Positions 23,857-32,096 of a stretch of 64,000 nt of DNA are shown piece after piece; position 1 is the first letter of the stretch; each line of letters opens with the position of its first letter. Origin of the DNA: Hamadaea flava (lineage in GTDB: Bacteria; Actinomycetota; Actinomycetes; Mycobacteriales; Micromonosporaceae); contig NZ_JAMZDZ010000001.1 in assembly GCF_024172085.1 (NCBI RefSeq), positions 3,968,001 to 4,032,000 on the forward strand, written 5' to 3'. Made by a program: the position numbers and the translations under genes. Under the pieces are notes generated by a model, which was given only the letters and a program-made list of their open reading frames with translations, had not been told where the DNA came from and ran no database searches.

Positions 23857-26011
23857 CCGCCGCGCGAACGTCCCCGTACGGTCAGCGCTTGAAACATGTT
23901 TCCCCAGCGCTATGCTGAGTACAGTCGGCACCCACGAGTCATGGCGCAAGGAAGTGCACCGGCCCGCGACGAGCACACATAAGTGGTGGGCTAAGCGACT
24001 CGGGTCAGTTTTCAGAGGAATCATTGTTGCCGCGACTACGGAGCAAGGCGGCGACGCTGCCGCGGCCTACTCGTGTGCCACCCGACTGACGGGCACAGTA
24101 GTCCTCGATCCGTTTGCCGGTTCAGGCGTCACTGGCGTCGAGGCTATCAAGTTGGGCGCGACGGCGATCTGCATGGATATCAATCCTGTCGCGACGCTTG
24201 TGCAGCGGCAAGCGCTCCAACCGTGGGATCTTGCCGCTCTTTACGACGCCTATGCACGCGTAGAACGCGCATCCCACGCCGAGGTCGACCGGGTGCACCG
24301 GACGGAAGACGGCCGAACGGTGCTTTACTACTTTTGGGTAGCGACTGCTGTGTGTCCGCAATGCGCTGTGAAGGTCAACCTGTTCGACTCGACAGTCTAC
24401 TCCAAGGATGCTTATCCAAAGCGCAAGCCTAGAGCTCAGCTCGTGTGTCCCGAGTGTCTAGATATTCAGGAAGGCCGCTTCGACTTCAAGGCGGCTATTT
24501 GTGCCGCAGGTCACGAGTTCTCTCAAGCCGGACCGGTAGAGAGGTCGAAGGCAACGTGCAGGAACGGGCACTCGTTCAAAATTGTCAGTGCCCTTGGCGA
24601 CCGTCCGCCTGAGTACGAGATGTATTCAAAGATGGTGGCGAACGCTAGAGGAGAAAAGTCGTACGAACCGATTACGCAATGGGATCGAGCGCTTTACATG
24701 GAGTGCGAGAACCTTCTGGAGCAGCTTCCGGACTCGGCGGTACTTCCCAGGGGTAGCCTGACCTCGGGTAACAACACGAATCAAGCGCTGAAGTGGAACT
24801 TCCGGGAATGGCGACAGTTCTTCAACGCACGGCAACTCTATTCCTTGTCCATCATCGCGACTGCCATTCGTGACCTGGACGGCCTGAGCGCTGAACGAGA
24901 GGCCCTATGCGCACTGTTTTCCGGAGCCTTAGAATTCAATAATCTCTTCGCCTCGTTCAAAGGCGAAGGAACCGGCGCGGTGCGGCACATGTTCTCCAAT
25001 CACGTCCTCAAGCCGGAGCGAACGCCCCTCGAAGCACACCCGTGGGGCACCCCCCAGTCCTCAGGCGCCTTCTCGACGCTTCTGAAAAGCCGTATAGAGC
25101 GGGCGCACAACTACAAGGAAGCGCCGATTGATCTGACGGTTCGACATGGCAACGTCGCGCGTACAGCGGAGCTATCGACTTCCATTACCGCGCCGCTGCG
25201 TGAGGATTGGATGAATCTCGGTACCGGTGGCGCGTACGTGGTTACGCGCAGCGCTGCCGATACTGGTTTGGCTGATGCTTGTGTCGACCTTGTGATTACC
25301 GACCCTCCGTTCATGGACAATGTCCACTATGCGGAGCTAGCTGACTTCTTCCATTCCTGGCTGCGCGAAATGCGCCCACACGCGGACTACCCCTCGGACG
25401 ACACAACTCGTAGAGCCGGCGAAGTCCAGAATGCGGATCCGGCGGAGTTCGGCAAGGCGATCGAGGCCGTCTGGGTTGAATGCGAGCGCCTGCTCAAGCA
25501 TGGTGGGCTGTTGGCCTTCACGTACCACCAAGCCCGGATCAGCGGATGGGCTCGACTCATCGAGGCACTCCACCGGGCGGGCTTCGTCGTCACCGCCATA
25601 CAACCAGTCAAGGGAGAGATGACGACTAGCGTGGTGAAGGCTGGTGCGTCCGAACCATCGAATCTCGACAGCATCGTTGTTTGCCGCCGCGCCGCTGACG
25701 GAGCGACCAGCCCGCATTCATCGCTGGATCAAGCGTTCGAGTATGCCTGTGCGCAGTTGGGCGCGCTTCGCGATGCTGGCGTTGATGTAGGCAAAGGTGA
25801 TGTCCGCTCTGTTGTAAGAGGAACTCTGCTGGCGCACCTCGCGGCAGAAGGCGTTACCCTAGATGACGCGTGCCAGGAGGTCGTGGACCGGCTCGCCAGC
25901 CAAGCGGTTGAGGCGCTCGCCGAAGGTCAGCGGCCCAGGGCGGTGGAACACACCTCAACCCGCGTTGACGGCGCAGCCGACGATCGACAGCTCGCCCTTT
26001 TCGGTGGCTGA
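23849..26011 (+). CDS. Zinc-ribbon DNA methyltransferase, copy B (intact)
   Basis: The 720-residue protein opens with SWRKEVHRPATSTHKWWAKR, then SAM-binding DPFAGSG at residues 87-93, a zinc-ribbon region (CPQC, CPEC, CAAGH, CRNGH) at about 170-250, WRQFFNARQLYSL, KGEGTGAVRHMFSNHVLKPE, and catalytic DPPF at residues 485-488. The order of SAM motif before DPPF fits an amino-methyltransferase of the N6A/N4C type, related to large DUF1156-like enzymes of defence loci. It overlaps the upstream nuclease by 8 bp. A second, broken copy lies on the opposite strand at 17225-19291. Transcription probably ends at the hairpin at 26240. Confidence 0.82.
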   Translation: MNSRRANVPVRSALETCFPSAMLSTVGTHESWRKEVHRPATSTHKWWAKRLGSVFRGIIVAATTEQGGDAAAAYSCATRLTGTVVLDPFAGSGVTGVEAIKLGATAICMDINPVATLVQRQALQPWDLAALYDAYARVERASHAEVDRVHRTEDGRTVLYYFWVATAVCPQCAVKVNLFDSTVYSKDAYPKRKPRAQLVCPECLDIQEGRFDFKAAICAAGHEFSQAGPVERSKATCRNGHSFKIVSALGDRPPEYEMYSKMVANARGEKSYEPITQWDRALYMECENLLEQLPDSAVLPRGSLTSGNNTNQALKWNFREWRQFFNARQLYSLSIIATAIRDLDGLSAEREALCALFSGALEFNNLFASFKGEGTGAVRHMFSNHVLKPERTPLEAHPWGTPQSSGAFSTLLKSRIERAHNYKEAPIDLTVRHGNVARTAELSTSITAPLREDWMNLGTGGAYVVTRSAADTGLADACVDLVITDPPFMDNVHYAELADFFHSWLREMRPHADYPSDDTTRRAGEVQNADPAEFGKAIEAVWVECERLLKHGGLLAFTYHQARISGWARLIEALHRAGFVVTAIQPVKGEMTTSVVKAGASEPSNLDSIVVCRRAADGATSPHSSLDQAFEYACAQLGALRDAGVDVGKGDVRSVVRGTLLAHLAAEGVTLDDACQEVVDRLASQAVEALAEGQRPRAVEHTSTRVDGAADDRQLALFGG

Positions 26012-26155
26012 AGTCCTTCAGAGGTCCGACCCGACGGTTGTCCAGGCCGGGGCATTGGCCTAGCAAACAGCGTTGGTCTGTCAGCGTCGCTCGACACCGA
26101 CAGCCCAACGAAGGCGGTGATTTTATCCCCTCAGGACAATGTCAGCCATCACGTT

Positions 26156-26229
26156 CCGCTGATGATCGCGATGTCCCCGATGTGTCCAGACGTTCCCATG
26201 TTCGACGGGACTCTCCGGGGGCACCACGC
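26156..26229 (+). repeat. Att-like direct repeat, right copy
   Basis: This is the right counterpart of the block at 14519-14593, in the same orientation: CCGCTGATGATCGCGA at 26156, the identical 21-bp core at 26191-26211, and CCGGGGGCACCACGC at 26215-26229. The core contains an imperfect palindrome, GTTCCC...GGGAC. Core-to-core distance is 11,636 bp. It lies between the last defence gene and the chromosomal MBL-fold gene, so it is a candidate right junction of the element. Sequence outside the three shared pieces has diverged, which argues against a recent insertion. Confidence 0.55.
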
Positions 26230-26239
26230 GAAATTGCAG

Positions 26240-26277
26240 AGGGTCACAGTCCACGCGGACTGTGGCCCTTACTTTTT
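26240..26277 (+). terminator. Terminator between methyltransferase B and the MBL-fold gene
   Basis: AGGGTCACAGTCC (26240-26252) pairs with GGACTGTGGCCCT (26257-26269), with one G.T pair, and is followed on the plus strand by ACTTTTT. It can stop plus-strand transcription from the R-M operon and overlaps the stop codon of the convergent MBL-fold gene. Confidence 0.75.
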
Positions 26278-27084
26278 GGCGGCGAGGCTCTGGATCTGCC
26301 CCTCGTGCACGTCGGCTACCCACTCCCAGCCTGGCTTGGCCGAGTGCCCGATCCGCAGGTCGCTCGGAACTCGGCCCTCCCGCAGTGCGATCACGTACGC
26401 CCGGTCCTGCTCGATCCGTTCGCGTAGCTGTTCGGCTCCGCCGACTGATCCGTGGCCCGGGATGACGAAGTCGACGTCGCCCGCCACGCTTTCGAGCAGC
26501 CGCAGTGCGGCGAGGTAGTCCTCGATCGGGTCCGCTGCGCCGTGCACGTCGAGCATCGGAATCAGGACGTCGGAGAGCATGTCGCCGGCGACGAGGACGC
26601 CGCGTTCTTCGATGAATAGGGCCGCGTGGCCGGGCGCGTGCGCCTGATGTTCGATGATCCGGATTTTCGGGCCGTCCCAGGGAAGCTGCGTCGTCTCGGC
26701 CGGCAGGGCTGTGATCAGGCCCAGCAGGTCCAACGGGACACGCTCGGCGATGCCCGTCGGTTCCAGGTGGGCGGTGATCTCGGCCTTCGCGCCTGGGTCG
26801 GCCAGCTGTTTTCGGACGGAGTCCGCGCAGCGCGCCGTCCCATATCGAGGCACCGTGCCGAACGGGGCGAGCCAGAGCAGGTGATCCCAATCCGGATGCG
26901 TCGAGAAGCCGGCGGCGACGGTCTGCCCCAGGTCGGACAGGTCGTCGGCGAGGCAGGCCATTTCGTGGTCCTGCACGCCCGGATCGATCAGCAGCACGCC
27001 GTCTCGGCCCAGGACGACGATGGAGTTGGTCTGGACGAATTCGCTCTCGTGGACCAGTACACCTTCCGTGACCAGTCTCAGCAT
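26269..27084 (-). CDS. MBL-fold metallo-hydrolase
   Basis: The 271-residue protein has a metallo-beta-lactamase fold: VLLIDPGVQDHE, the metal motif in STHPDWDHLLW, HAPGHAALFIEERGVLVAGD for the next ligands, and VIPGHGSVGG near the C-terminus. These match soluble MBL hydrolases of unknown substrate. ATG 27084 is chosen because AAGGAG lies about 8 nt upstream; the longer frame runs through a tandem repeat and is not protein-like. It is divergent from a serine beta-lactamase-like gene. The substrate could be a lactone, thioester or nucleotide; nothing decides this. Confidence 0.83.
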   Translation of the reverse strand: MLRLVTEGVLVHESEFVQTNSIVVLGRDGVLLIDPGVQDHEMACLADDLSDLGQTVAAGFSTHPDWDHLLWLAPFGTVPRYGTARCADSVRKQLADPGAKAEITAHLEPTGIAERVPLDLLGLITALPAETTQLPWDGPKIRIIEHQAHAPGHAALFIEERGVLVAGDMLSDVLIPMLDVHGAADPIEDYLAALRLLESVAGDVDFVIPGHGSVGGAEQLRERIEQDRAYVIALREGRVPSDLRIGHSAKPGWEWVADVHEGQIQSLAAKK

Positions 27085-27166
27085 GATGGCTCCTTCCGTC
27101 GGCGGGTTCGCCCCCGATCGTCCGGTCAGGTGTTGATTGTCGCCCATCTGCGACGTCGCCACTCGC

Positions 27167-27282
27167 GCGACGCATCCAGGTCGCCCGAGGGGTGAGCGAC
27201 GCATCCAGGTCGCCCGAGGGGTGAGCGACGGATCCAGGTCGCCCGAGGGGTGAGCGACGCATCCAGGTCGTCCGAGGGGTGA
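27167..27282. repeat. Four tandem copies of a 29-bp repeat in a divergent promoter region
   Basis: The unit GCGACGCATCCAGGTCGCCC + GAGGGGTGA repeats at 27167, 27196, 27225 and 27254 with exact 29-bp spacing. Copy 3 differs by one base (GGATCC) and copy 4 by one (TCGTCC). It lies between the MBL-fold gene and the divergent beta-lactamase-like gene, so regulatory binding sites are possible. Confidence 0.9.
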
Positions 27283-27378
27283 GCTAGGTCATGGTTGAGG
27301 TTGACCTCGGGTCACGGTGCAGGCTCAGCGCAACGGCATACGCCGACCAGGCAAAACCCGATGTGAGGAGCGATCACC

Positions 27379-28500
27379 ATGTCCGTCGACCTGTCCCAGT
27401 CGACCACCGGAGCCCGTCAGGAGCGACCGGAACTGCAGCAGGCGATCGAGGAGATCGTCGAGTCCGGCTTCGTCGGAGTGTCGCTCCGCGTACGCGATGA
27501 GCGGGGTGAGTGGCTCGGCGCCGCCGGGGCGGCCGAGCTGGGCGGGACCACGAAACCGCCGGTGAACGGGTATGTGCGGATCGGCAGCAATACCAAGACC
27601 TTCATCGCGGCCGTGGTGCTGCGGCTGGTGGCTGAGGGCCGGATCGGGTTGGACGACCCGGCGGCGGATCATCTGCCCGAGTTCGAGCTGGACGAGCGGA
27701 TCACGGTGCGGATGCTGTTGCAGCACACCAGCGGTGTGTTCAATTTCAGCGGCGAGGTCGACGGCGACGGGACCATCGTGCCGGGAATCCTCATTCCGTA
27801 CGGGCCTACGGGCGATCGGTGGCCGGATCACCGGTTCAGCGTTCATCGGCCGCAGGACTTGGTGCGGTTGGCGTTATCCAAGCCGGCGCGGTTCGAGCCG
27901 GGGACGAGATGGAGCTACTCCAACACCAACTACGTGCTCGCCAGGTTGCTGATCGAGCAGGTCACCGGGCGTACGGTCGCCGAGGAGACACAGCGGTCGA
28001 TCCTGGGGCCGCTCGGGCTGTCGGACACGGTGCTCCCGGACGCGTCGCCGGAGATCCCGGAGCCGTACGCCCACGCCTACTTCCGGTACGCCGACGGTAA
28101 CGCGCAACGGACGATCGACATCACCCGGCAGAATCCGTCGTGGATCTCCAGCGGCGGCGACATGATCTCCACCGTTCGGGATCTGGGCACGTTCATCTCC
28201 GCGCTGCTGGGCGGCGAGCTTCTGCCAGCCCCGTTGCTGGCCGAGATGTGTACGCCCCACCCGACGGGCATCCCGAACATGGACTACGGGTTGGGTGTGT
28301 TCGTGCTGGCCACGGCCGGCGGCCGCACGGTGATCTCTCATAACGGCGCCGCCGTGGGCCACGCGGCGCTGATGTACAGCACACCGGACGGTCGCACGAC
28401 GCTGACTGCCGCGCTGAATTGCGTCGACGACCCGAACCTGTCCATCGCGCCGGCCTTCCAGATCGCGCAGCATAGGCTGCTCGGTGAGGTGTTCGGCTGA
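27379..28500 (+). CDS. Serine beta-lactamase-like hydrolase (class C / DD-peptidase fold)
   Basis: The 373-residue protein has the three active-site motifs of the family: SxxK as GSNTKTF (about residues 69-75), YxN in RWSYSNTNY (about residue 178), and HxG-type SHNGAAVGH near the C-terminus. Members hydrolyse beta-lactams, D-Ala peptides or esters; the exact substrate cannot be told. No signal peptide is evident, so it may be cytoplasmic or an esterase. The ATG has GAGGAG upstream. A MerR-type regulator gene overlaps its stop by one base, which suggests the two are co-transcribed. Confidence 0.85.
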   Translation: MSVDLSQSTTGARQERPELQQAIEEIVESGFVGVSLRVRDERGEWLGAAGAAELGGTTKPPVNGYVRIGSNTKTFIAAVVLRLVAEGRIGLDDPAADHLPEFELDERITVRMLLQHTSGVFNFSGEVDGDGTIVPGILIPYGPTGDRWPDHRFSVHRPQDLVRLALSKPARFEPGTRWSYSNTNYVLARLLIEQVTGRTVAEETQRSILGPLGLSDTVLPDASPEIPEPYAHAYFRYADGNAQRTIDITRQNPSWISSGGDMISTVRDLGTFISALLGGELLPAPLLAEMCTPHPTGIPNMDYGLGVFVLATAGGRTVISHNGAAVGHAALMYSTPDGRTTLTAALNCVDDPNLSIAPAFQIAQHRLLGEVFG

Positions 28501-29285
28501 TGAGAAGCGGCGTCACGATCGGGCGGGCGGCGGCCTTCGTCGGCGTCACGGTGAAGACGGTGCGGCACTACCACCGTCTCGGTCTGGTCCAGGAACCGGA
28601 TCGTGACAGCTCCGGCTATCGGCGGTACGGGTCGGCGGAGCTGCTGCGGCTGGTGCAGGTCCGGACGCTGGCCGCTGCCGGGGTCCCGCTGGCCGAGGTC
28701 GGGTCGCTGCTCGACGCTGACGCGGTCCTGTTCGCGGCTGCGGTCTCCGAGGTCGACCGGCAGCTCACCGACCGGATCGACGAACTGGTCGCGCGGCGGG
28801 ACATGCTGCGCCGCCTCGCCGACGGCGACCGGGCGTTGTTGCCGGACCGGGCGGTGGCGTTGCTGGATCGGATGCCGGATCTCGGATTCGCGGCGGACGA
28901 GGTGGCGGCGACCAGGGAAGGCTGGGTGCTGGCCCGGGCGCTGGTCCCGGAGGGCTTCGACGATTATCTCGCCCATTTCGCGAACGCCCTCGAAGATCCC
29001 CAGCTCGTCGCGTTGACCAAGCTGGCCGCGGAAGCCGCGACCTGGGAGCCTGACGACCCGCGGATCGCCGAGGTGGCTGCCGTCGCAGCCGAGCATTATC
29101 TCGCCAACCCGGCACTGCTGGAGACGGTGACGAGTTTGCAGGCCCGTACGGATTTGGCGGCCCGCTACACCTTGATCGCCCGCTCCGGCGCCAAGCAGAC
29201 CCCGGCGGCAATGCACCTGACCTCGCTGTTCGAGGCCCGACTCCGGGAGGCCGGCGTACGCGTTCCGCGGCCCGAATCGTCCTGA
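28500..29285 (+). CDS. MerR-family transcriptional regulator
   Basis: Residues 1-75 form a MerR DNA-binding domain (TIGRAAAFVGVTVKTVRHYH followed by LGLVQEPDRDSSGYRRYG), followed by a helical dimerisation region and a C-terminal domain of about 150 residues without a cysteine metal site, so the ligand is probably organic. The ATG lies within the stop of the preceding beta-lactamase-like gene (TGATG). It probably controls that gene and itself, perhaps through the repeats at 27167-27282; this is inference. Confidence 0.85.
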   Translation: MRSGVTIGRAAAFVGVTVKTVRHYHRLGLVQEPDRDSSGYRRYGSAELLRLVQVRTLAAAGVPLAEVGSLLDADAVLFAAAVSEVDRQLTDRIDELVARRDMLRRLADGDRALLPDRAVALLDRMPDLGFAADEVAATREGWVLARALVPEGFDDYLAHFANALEDPQLVALTKLAAEAATWEPDDPRIAEVAAVAAEHYLANPALLETVTSLQARTDLAARYTLIARSGAKQTPAAMHLTSLFEARLREAGVRVPRPESS

Positions 29286-29434
29286 TCCACCGCGTTCGGC
29301 AGCGGTCGATCAGCGGCTGCAAGCAACTGAGCAGCAGTTGAACAGGTGCCGCCCTTGATCGACTTTGCTAGCGTGCGGAGCGGCGAGGGGTTACGCGACC
29401 TTCGTCGGCAAATGTTCTCGATCCGAGGAGACTC

Positions 29435-30007
29435 ATGTCTTCAGTGCAACCTCTCCGCCGTCTGTTCCGCCGTGCCGCCGCTCCCGCCCTCGGCGTGCTG
29501 CTGGCCCTCGGCGTCACCGTGGCCATGGCCTCGCCGGCCTCGGCCAACGGTTCCTACAGCGGCCGGGCCTATGTCTACGGCGCAGGCGTCGTGAGCGACG
29601 ACTTCAACGATGAAGGCGTCGTCAACGTCTCGACGAATCGGCTCACCAATGCCACGTGCCTGTGGCAGACCATTCTCTACGCCAGCGGATACCTTCCGGC
29701 CTCCGGCATCGACGGCGCCTTCGGCGATCAGACGGATGCCGCGACGCGCAACTTCCAGCGCGACCGGGGCCTGGTGGTGGACGGCTCTGCCGGGAAGGCC
29801 AGCTGGGCGAAGGCCGGCGACCGGATCTCGCAACGCGACAACCAGAACGGCTGGCTGTACATCATCTTCGATGGTGTGGCGGGTTCTCGCAGCTCCTACA
29901 GCTCGCACGACTTCGTCCTGCAGCGCTCGCCGGACGGGAACTACCGGTTCTACCCGCCGAACGGCGGCCCCTACTGGGCGGGCTACAACTCCCGTACCTG
30001 CTCCTGA
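29435..30007 (+). CDS. Secreted peptidoglycan-binding domain protein
   Basis: The 190-residue protein begins with a Sec signal peptide: RRLFRR, a hydrophobic stretch APALGVLLALGVTVAMA, and cleavage probably after ASA. A PG_binding_1 domain follows (LWQTILYASGYLPASGIDGAF, then AATRNFQRDRGLVVDG). The C-terminal 70 residues are rich in Tyr, Ser and Asn and not recognised. GAGGAG precedes the ATG. It is probably an extracytoplasmic wall-binding protein, and the gene is followed by a strong terminator. Confidence 0.82.
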   Translation: MSSVQPLRRLFRRAAAPALGVLLALGVTVAMASPASANGSYSGRAYVYGAGVVSDDFNDEGVVNVSTNRLTNATCLWQTILYASGYLPASGIDGAFGDQTDAATRNFQRDRGLVVDGSAGKASWAKAGDRISQRDNQNGWLYIIFDGVAGSRSSYSSHDFVLQRSPDGNYRFYPPNGGPYWAGYNSRTCS

Positions 30008-30020
30008 TCCTCTTTTGTGC

Positions 30021-30055
30021 AGTGGGCCCTCGGCGTACTCCGCCGGGGGCCCACT
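30021..30055 (+). terminator. Hairpin terminator after the secreted protein gene
   Basis: AGTGGGCCC (30021-30029) pairs perfectly with GGGCCCACT (30047-30055), with extra inner GC pairs, followed by TTCGT. It starts 14 bp after the stop codon. Confidence 0.75.
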
Positions 30056-30159
30056 TTCGTGGATATCCGGTGAGTGGATATCCGGCAATCCGGCCGGACA
30101 GCCTCCGTGCCAGGGCTACCGTGGAGCTGACCTGCCCGGCGAGGACGGTAGGTGGCAGC

Positions 30160-31977
30160 ATGCTCGATCTCGATCCGCCGTTCCGCCGGCCGGTCCGGCT
30201 CGACGGATACCCGCGACTGGAAGACCTCGGCCTCATCGGTGACGGCTCGACCGCCGCGCTGGTGGGGCTGGACGGCACGATCCACTGGATGTGCGTACCG
30301 GGGTTCGATTCGCCGCCGCTGTTCGGCTCACTGCTGGACCGCGTACGCGGCGGCTCGTTCACCTTGACGGCACAGGGCCTGGTGGACGCCCGGCAGCGGT
30401 ACGAACCCGACTCGGGCGTCCTGATCACCGAGCTGCGTACCGACAGCGGCCTGCTGCGCATCAGCGATGCGCTGGTGTTGCGGGCGGGCGCCGACTTGAG
30501 CGACGACGTGTCGAGCGATCGGGCCGAACTGGTTCGCTCCGCCCTCGTCGTCGAGGGCCAGGTGACGGTCGAGCTGGATCTGCTTCCCCGCGGCGAGGTG
30601 GAGGCCCGTCCGGCGGTGGACGGGCTGGAGGTGCAGATCGCCGGCCGTCCGGATCTGCGGCTGCACCTTCGCGCCGATCGGCCGCTCGCCGGACTGCGCA
30701 GCCAGTTCGACCTGCGCCAGGGCGAGCACCTCGACGTCGTGCTGAGCTGGGGGCGTTCCCGTCGGCATCACCGCTTCGACGCGGCGGCGATGTTGCGTGC
30801 CACGACCCAGTCGTGGCGGCAGTGGATGGCCGACTTCCAGTACGCCGGACCGCAGGAGCGAATGGTGCGGCGGGCGGCGATCACGTTGAAGATGTGCGAT
30901 CACTGGACGCACGGGTCGCTCATCGCCGCACCCACGTCGTCGTTGCCGGCCCCGATCGGCGGACCGCGGAACTGGGACTACCGGTACGTCTGGATCCGGG
31001 ATGCCGCGTTCAGCGTGTTCGCGTTGCGGCGTATCGGTTTCGCGAGTGAGGCGGACGCGTTCCTCGGCTGGGTGCTGGACGCGTTCGAACGCGGTCGCCG
31101 CCCGCGCATCATGTACGCGATCGACGGCGGACTGGTGCCTGACGAGGTGGAGGACGCCGACTTCGAGGGCTACCGTCGATCCCCTCCGGTGCGGTGGGGC
31201 AACGGCGCCGCCGATCAGCGGCAACACGACGTCTACGGCGAAGTGCTCGATTGCGCGTACCAGTGGGTCAGAGGCGGTGGGCGCCTCGAACCCGCGCTGT
31301 GGTCGAGTCTGGCCGGTCTCGCGGACATCGCGGAGACCGCCTGGCGGCAGCCGGACCAGGGCATCTGGGAGGTACGCAGCGAGGGCCGGGTGTTCACCTA
31401 TTCGGCCGCGTTGTGCCAGGTGGCGCTGGACCGCGCGGCGGTCCTGGCCGAGCGGCACGCGTTGCCGGGGCCGGTGGCGCGCTGGCGGGCGGCGGCCGAC
31501 GATCTGCGGGCGACGATTCTCGACCGGGCTTGGAACGACGAGGCCAAGACTTTGAGCGAGCACCTCGACGGCAGCGACAGCCTCGACGCGAGCCTGCTGG
31601 CTTTGCCGTTGCGGCGGGTCGTCCCGGTCGACCATCCCAAGATGGTCGCGACGGCCGACGCGGTGGCGCAGCGCCTGTCGGCCGGGAACGGTCTGCTCTA
31701 CCGCTACCTGCACGAACATTCGCCGGACGGGATCACCGGCGACGAGGGCGCGTTCCTGCTGTGCAGCTTCTGGCTGGTGGAGAACCTCGCCGGGCAGGGC
31801 CGGCTGGACGAGGCCGAGGAACTGTTCGCGTCGCTCTGCGATCGGGCCAGTCCGCTGGGCCTGCTGCCGGAACAGATCGACCCCGCGACGAACGGCTTCA
31901 TCGGCAACTTCCCACAGGCGTTCAGCCACATCGGAGTGATCGCCGGCGCGGTCACGCTCGCCCGCGCCCGCTCCTGA
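30160..31977 (+). CDS. Glycoside hydrolase family 15 protein (glucoamylase/trehalase-like)
   Basis: The 605-residue protein matches actinobacterial GH15 proteins: N-terminal YPRLEDLGLIGDGSTAALVG and GTIHWMCVPGFDSPPLFGSL, a beta-sandwich region, then the (alpha/alpha)6 barrel with GGPRNWDYRYVWIRDAAFSV and general-base region GLLPEQIDPATNGFIGNFPQ. Family members cleave terminal alpha-glucosidic bonds, and some related mycobacterial enzymes are trehalases. I used ATG 30160 because the homology begins there; GGTGG lies about 7 nt upstream. No signal peptide is seen, so it is intracellular. It ends at a long palindrome shared with the convergent SDR gene. Confidence 0.88.
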   Translation: MLDLDPPFRRPVRLDGYPRLEDLGLIGDGSTAALVGLDGTIHWMCVPGFDSPPLFGSLLDRVRGGSFTLTAQGLVDARQRYEPDSGVLITELRTDSGLLRISDALVLRAGADLSDDVSSDRAELVRSALVVEGQVTVELDLLPRGEVEARPAVDGLEVQIAGRPDLRLHLRADRPLAGLRSQFDLRQGEHLDVVLSWGRSRRHHRFDAAAMLRATTQSWRQWMADFQYAGPQERMVRRAAITLKMCDHWTHGSLIAAPTSSLPAPIGGPRNWDYRYVWIRDAAFSVFALRRIGFASEADAFLGWVLDAFERGRRPRIMYAIDGGLVPDEVEDADFEGYRRSPPVRWGNGAADQRQHDVYGEVLDCAYQWVRGGGRLEPALWSSLAGLADIAETAWRQPDQGIWEVRSEGRVFTYSAALCQVALDRAAVLAERHALPGPVARWRAAADDLRATILDRAWNDEAKTLSEHLDGSDSLDASLLALPLRRVVPVDHPKMVATADAVAQRLSAGNGLLYRYLHEHSPDGITGDEGAFLLCSFWLVENLAGQGRLDEAEELFASLCDRASPLGLLPEQIDPATNGFIGNFPQAFSHIGVIAGAVTLARARS

Positions 31978-32020
31978 CGCCCGCTCCGACGCCCGGGTGG
32001 CAGCTCTACGGCACCGCACC

Positions 32021-32075
32021 GGATCACCGTTCTGGGTCGAATCTTGCGCCAAGATTCGACCCAGAACCGTGATCC
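32021..32075. terminator. 26-bp stem palindrome between convergent genes
   Basis: Arms 32021-32046 and 32050-32075 are complementary over 26 bp with a single mismatch and a CGC loop; the inner part reads GGGTCGAATCTTG/CAAGATTCGACCC and the outer part GGATCA/TGATCC. It separates convergent genes and related palindromes occur at 41182 and 59382, so it is probably a bidirectional terminator element. Confidence 0.75.
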
Positions 32076-32096
32076 AGCGCCCTAAGGCGGGGCGCG

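Noticed and set aside
27167-27282. CRISPR array suggested by 29-bp repeats
   Set aside because: The copies are contiguous with no spacers and there are no cas genes nearby.
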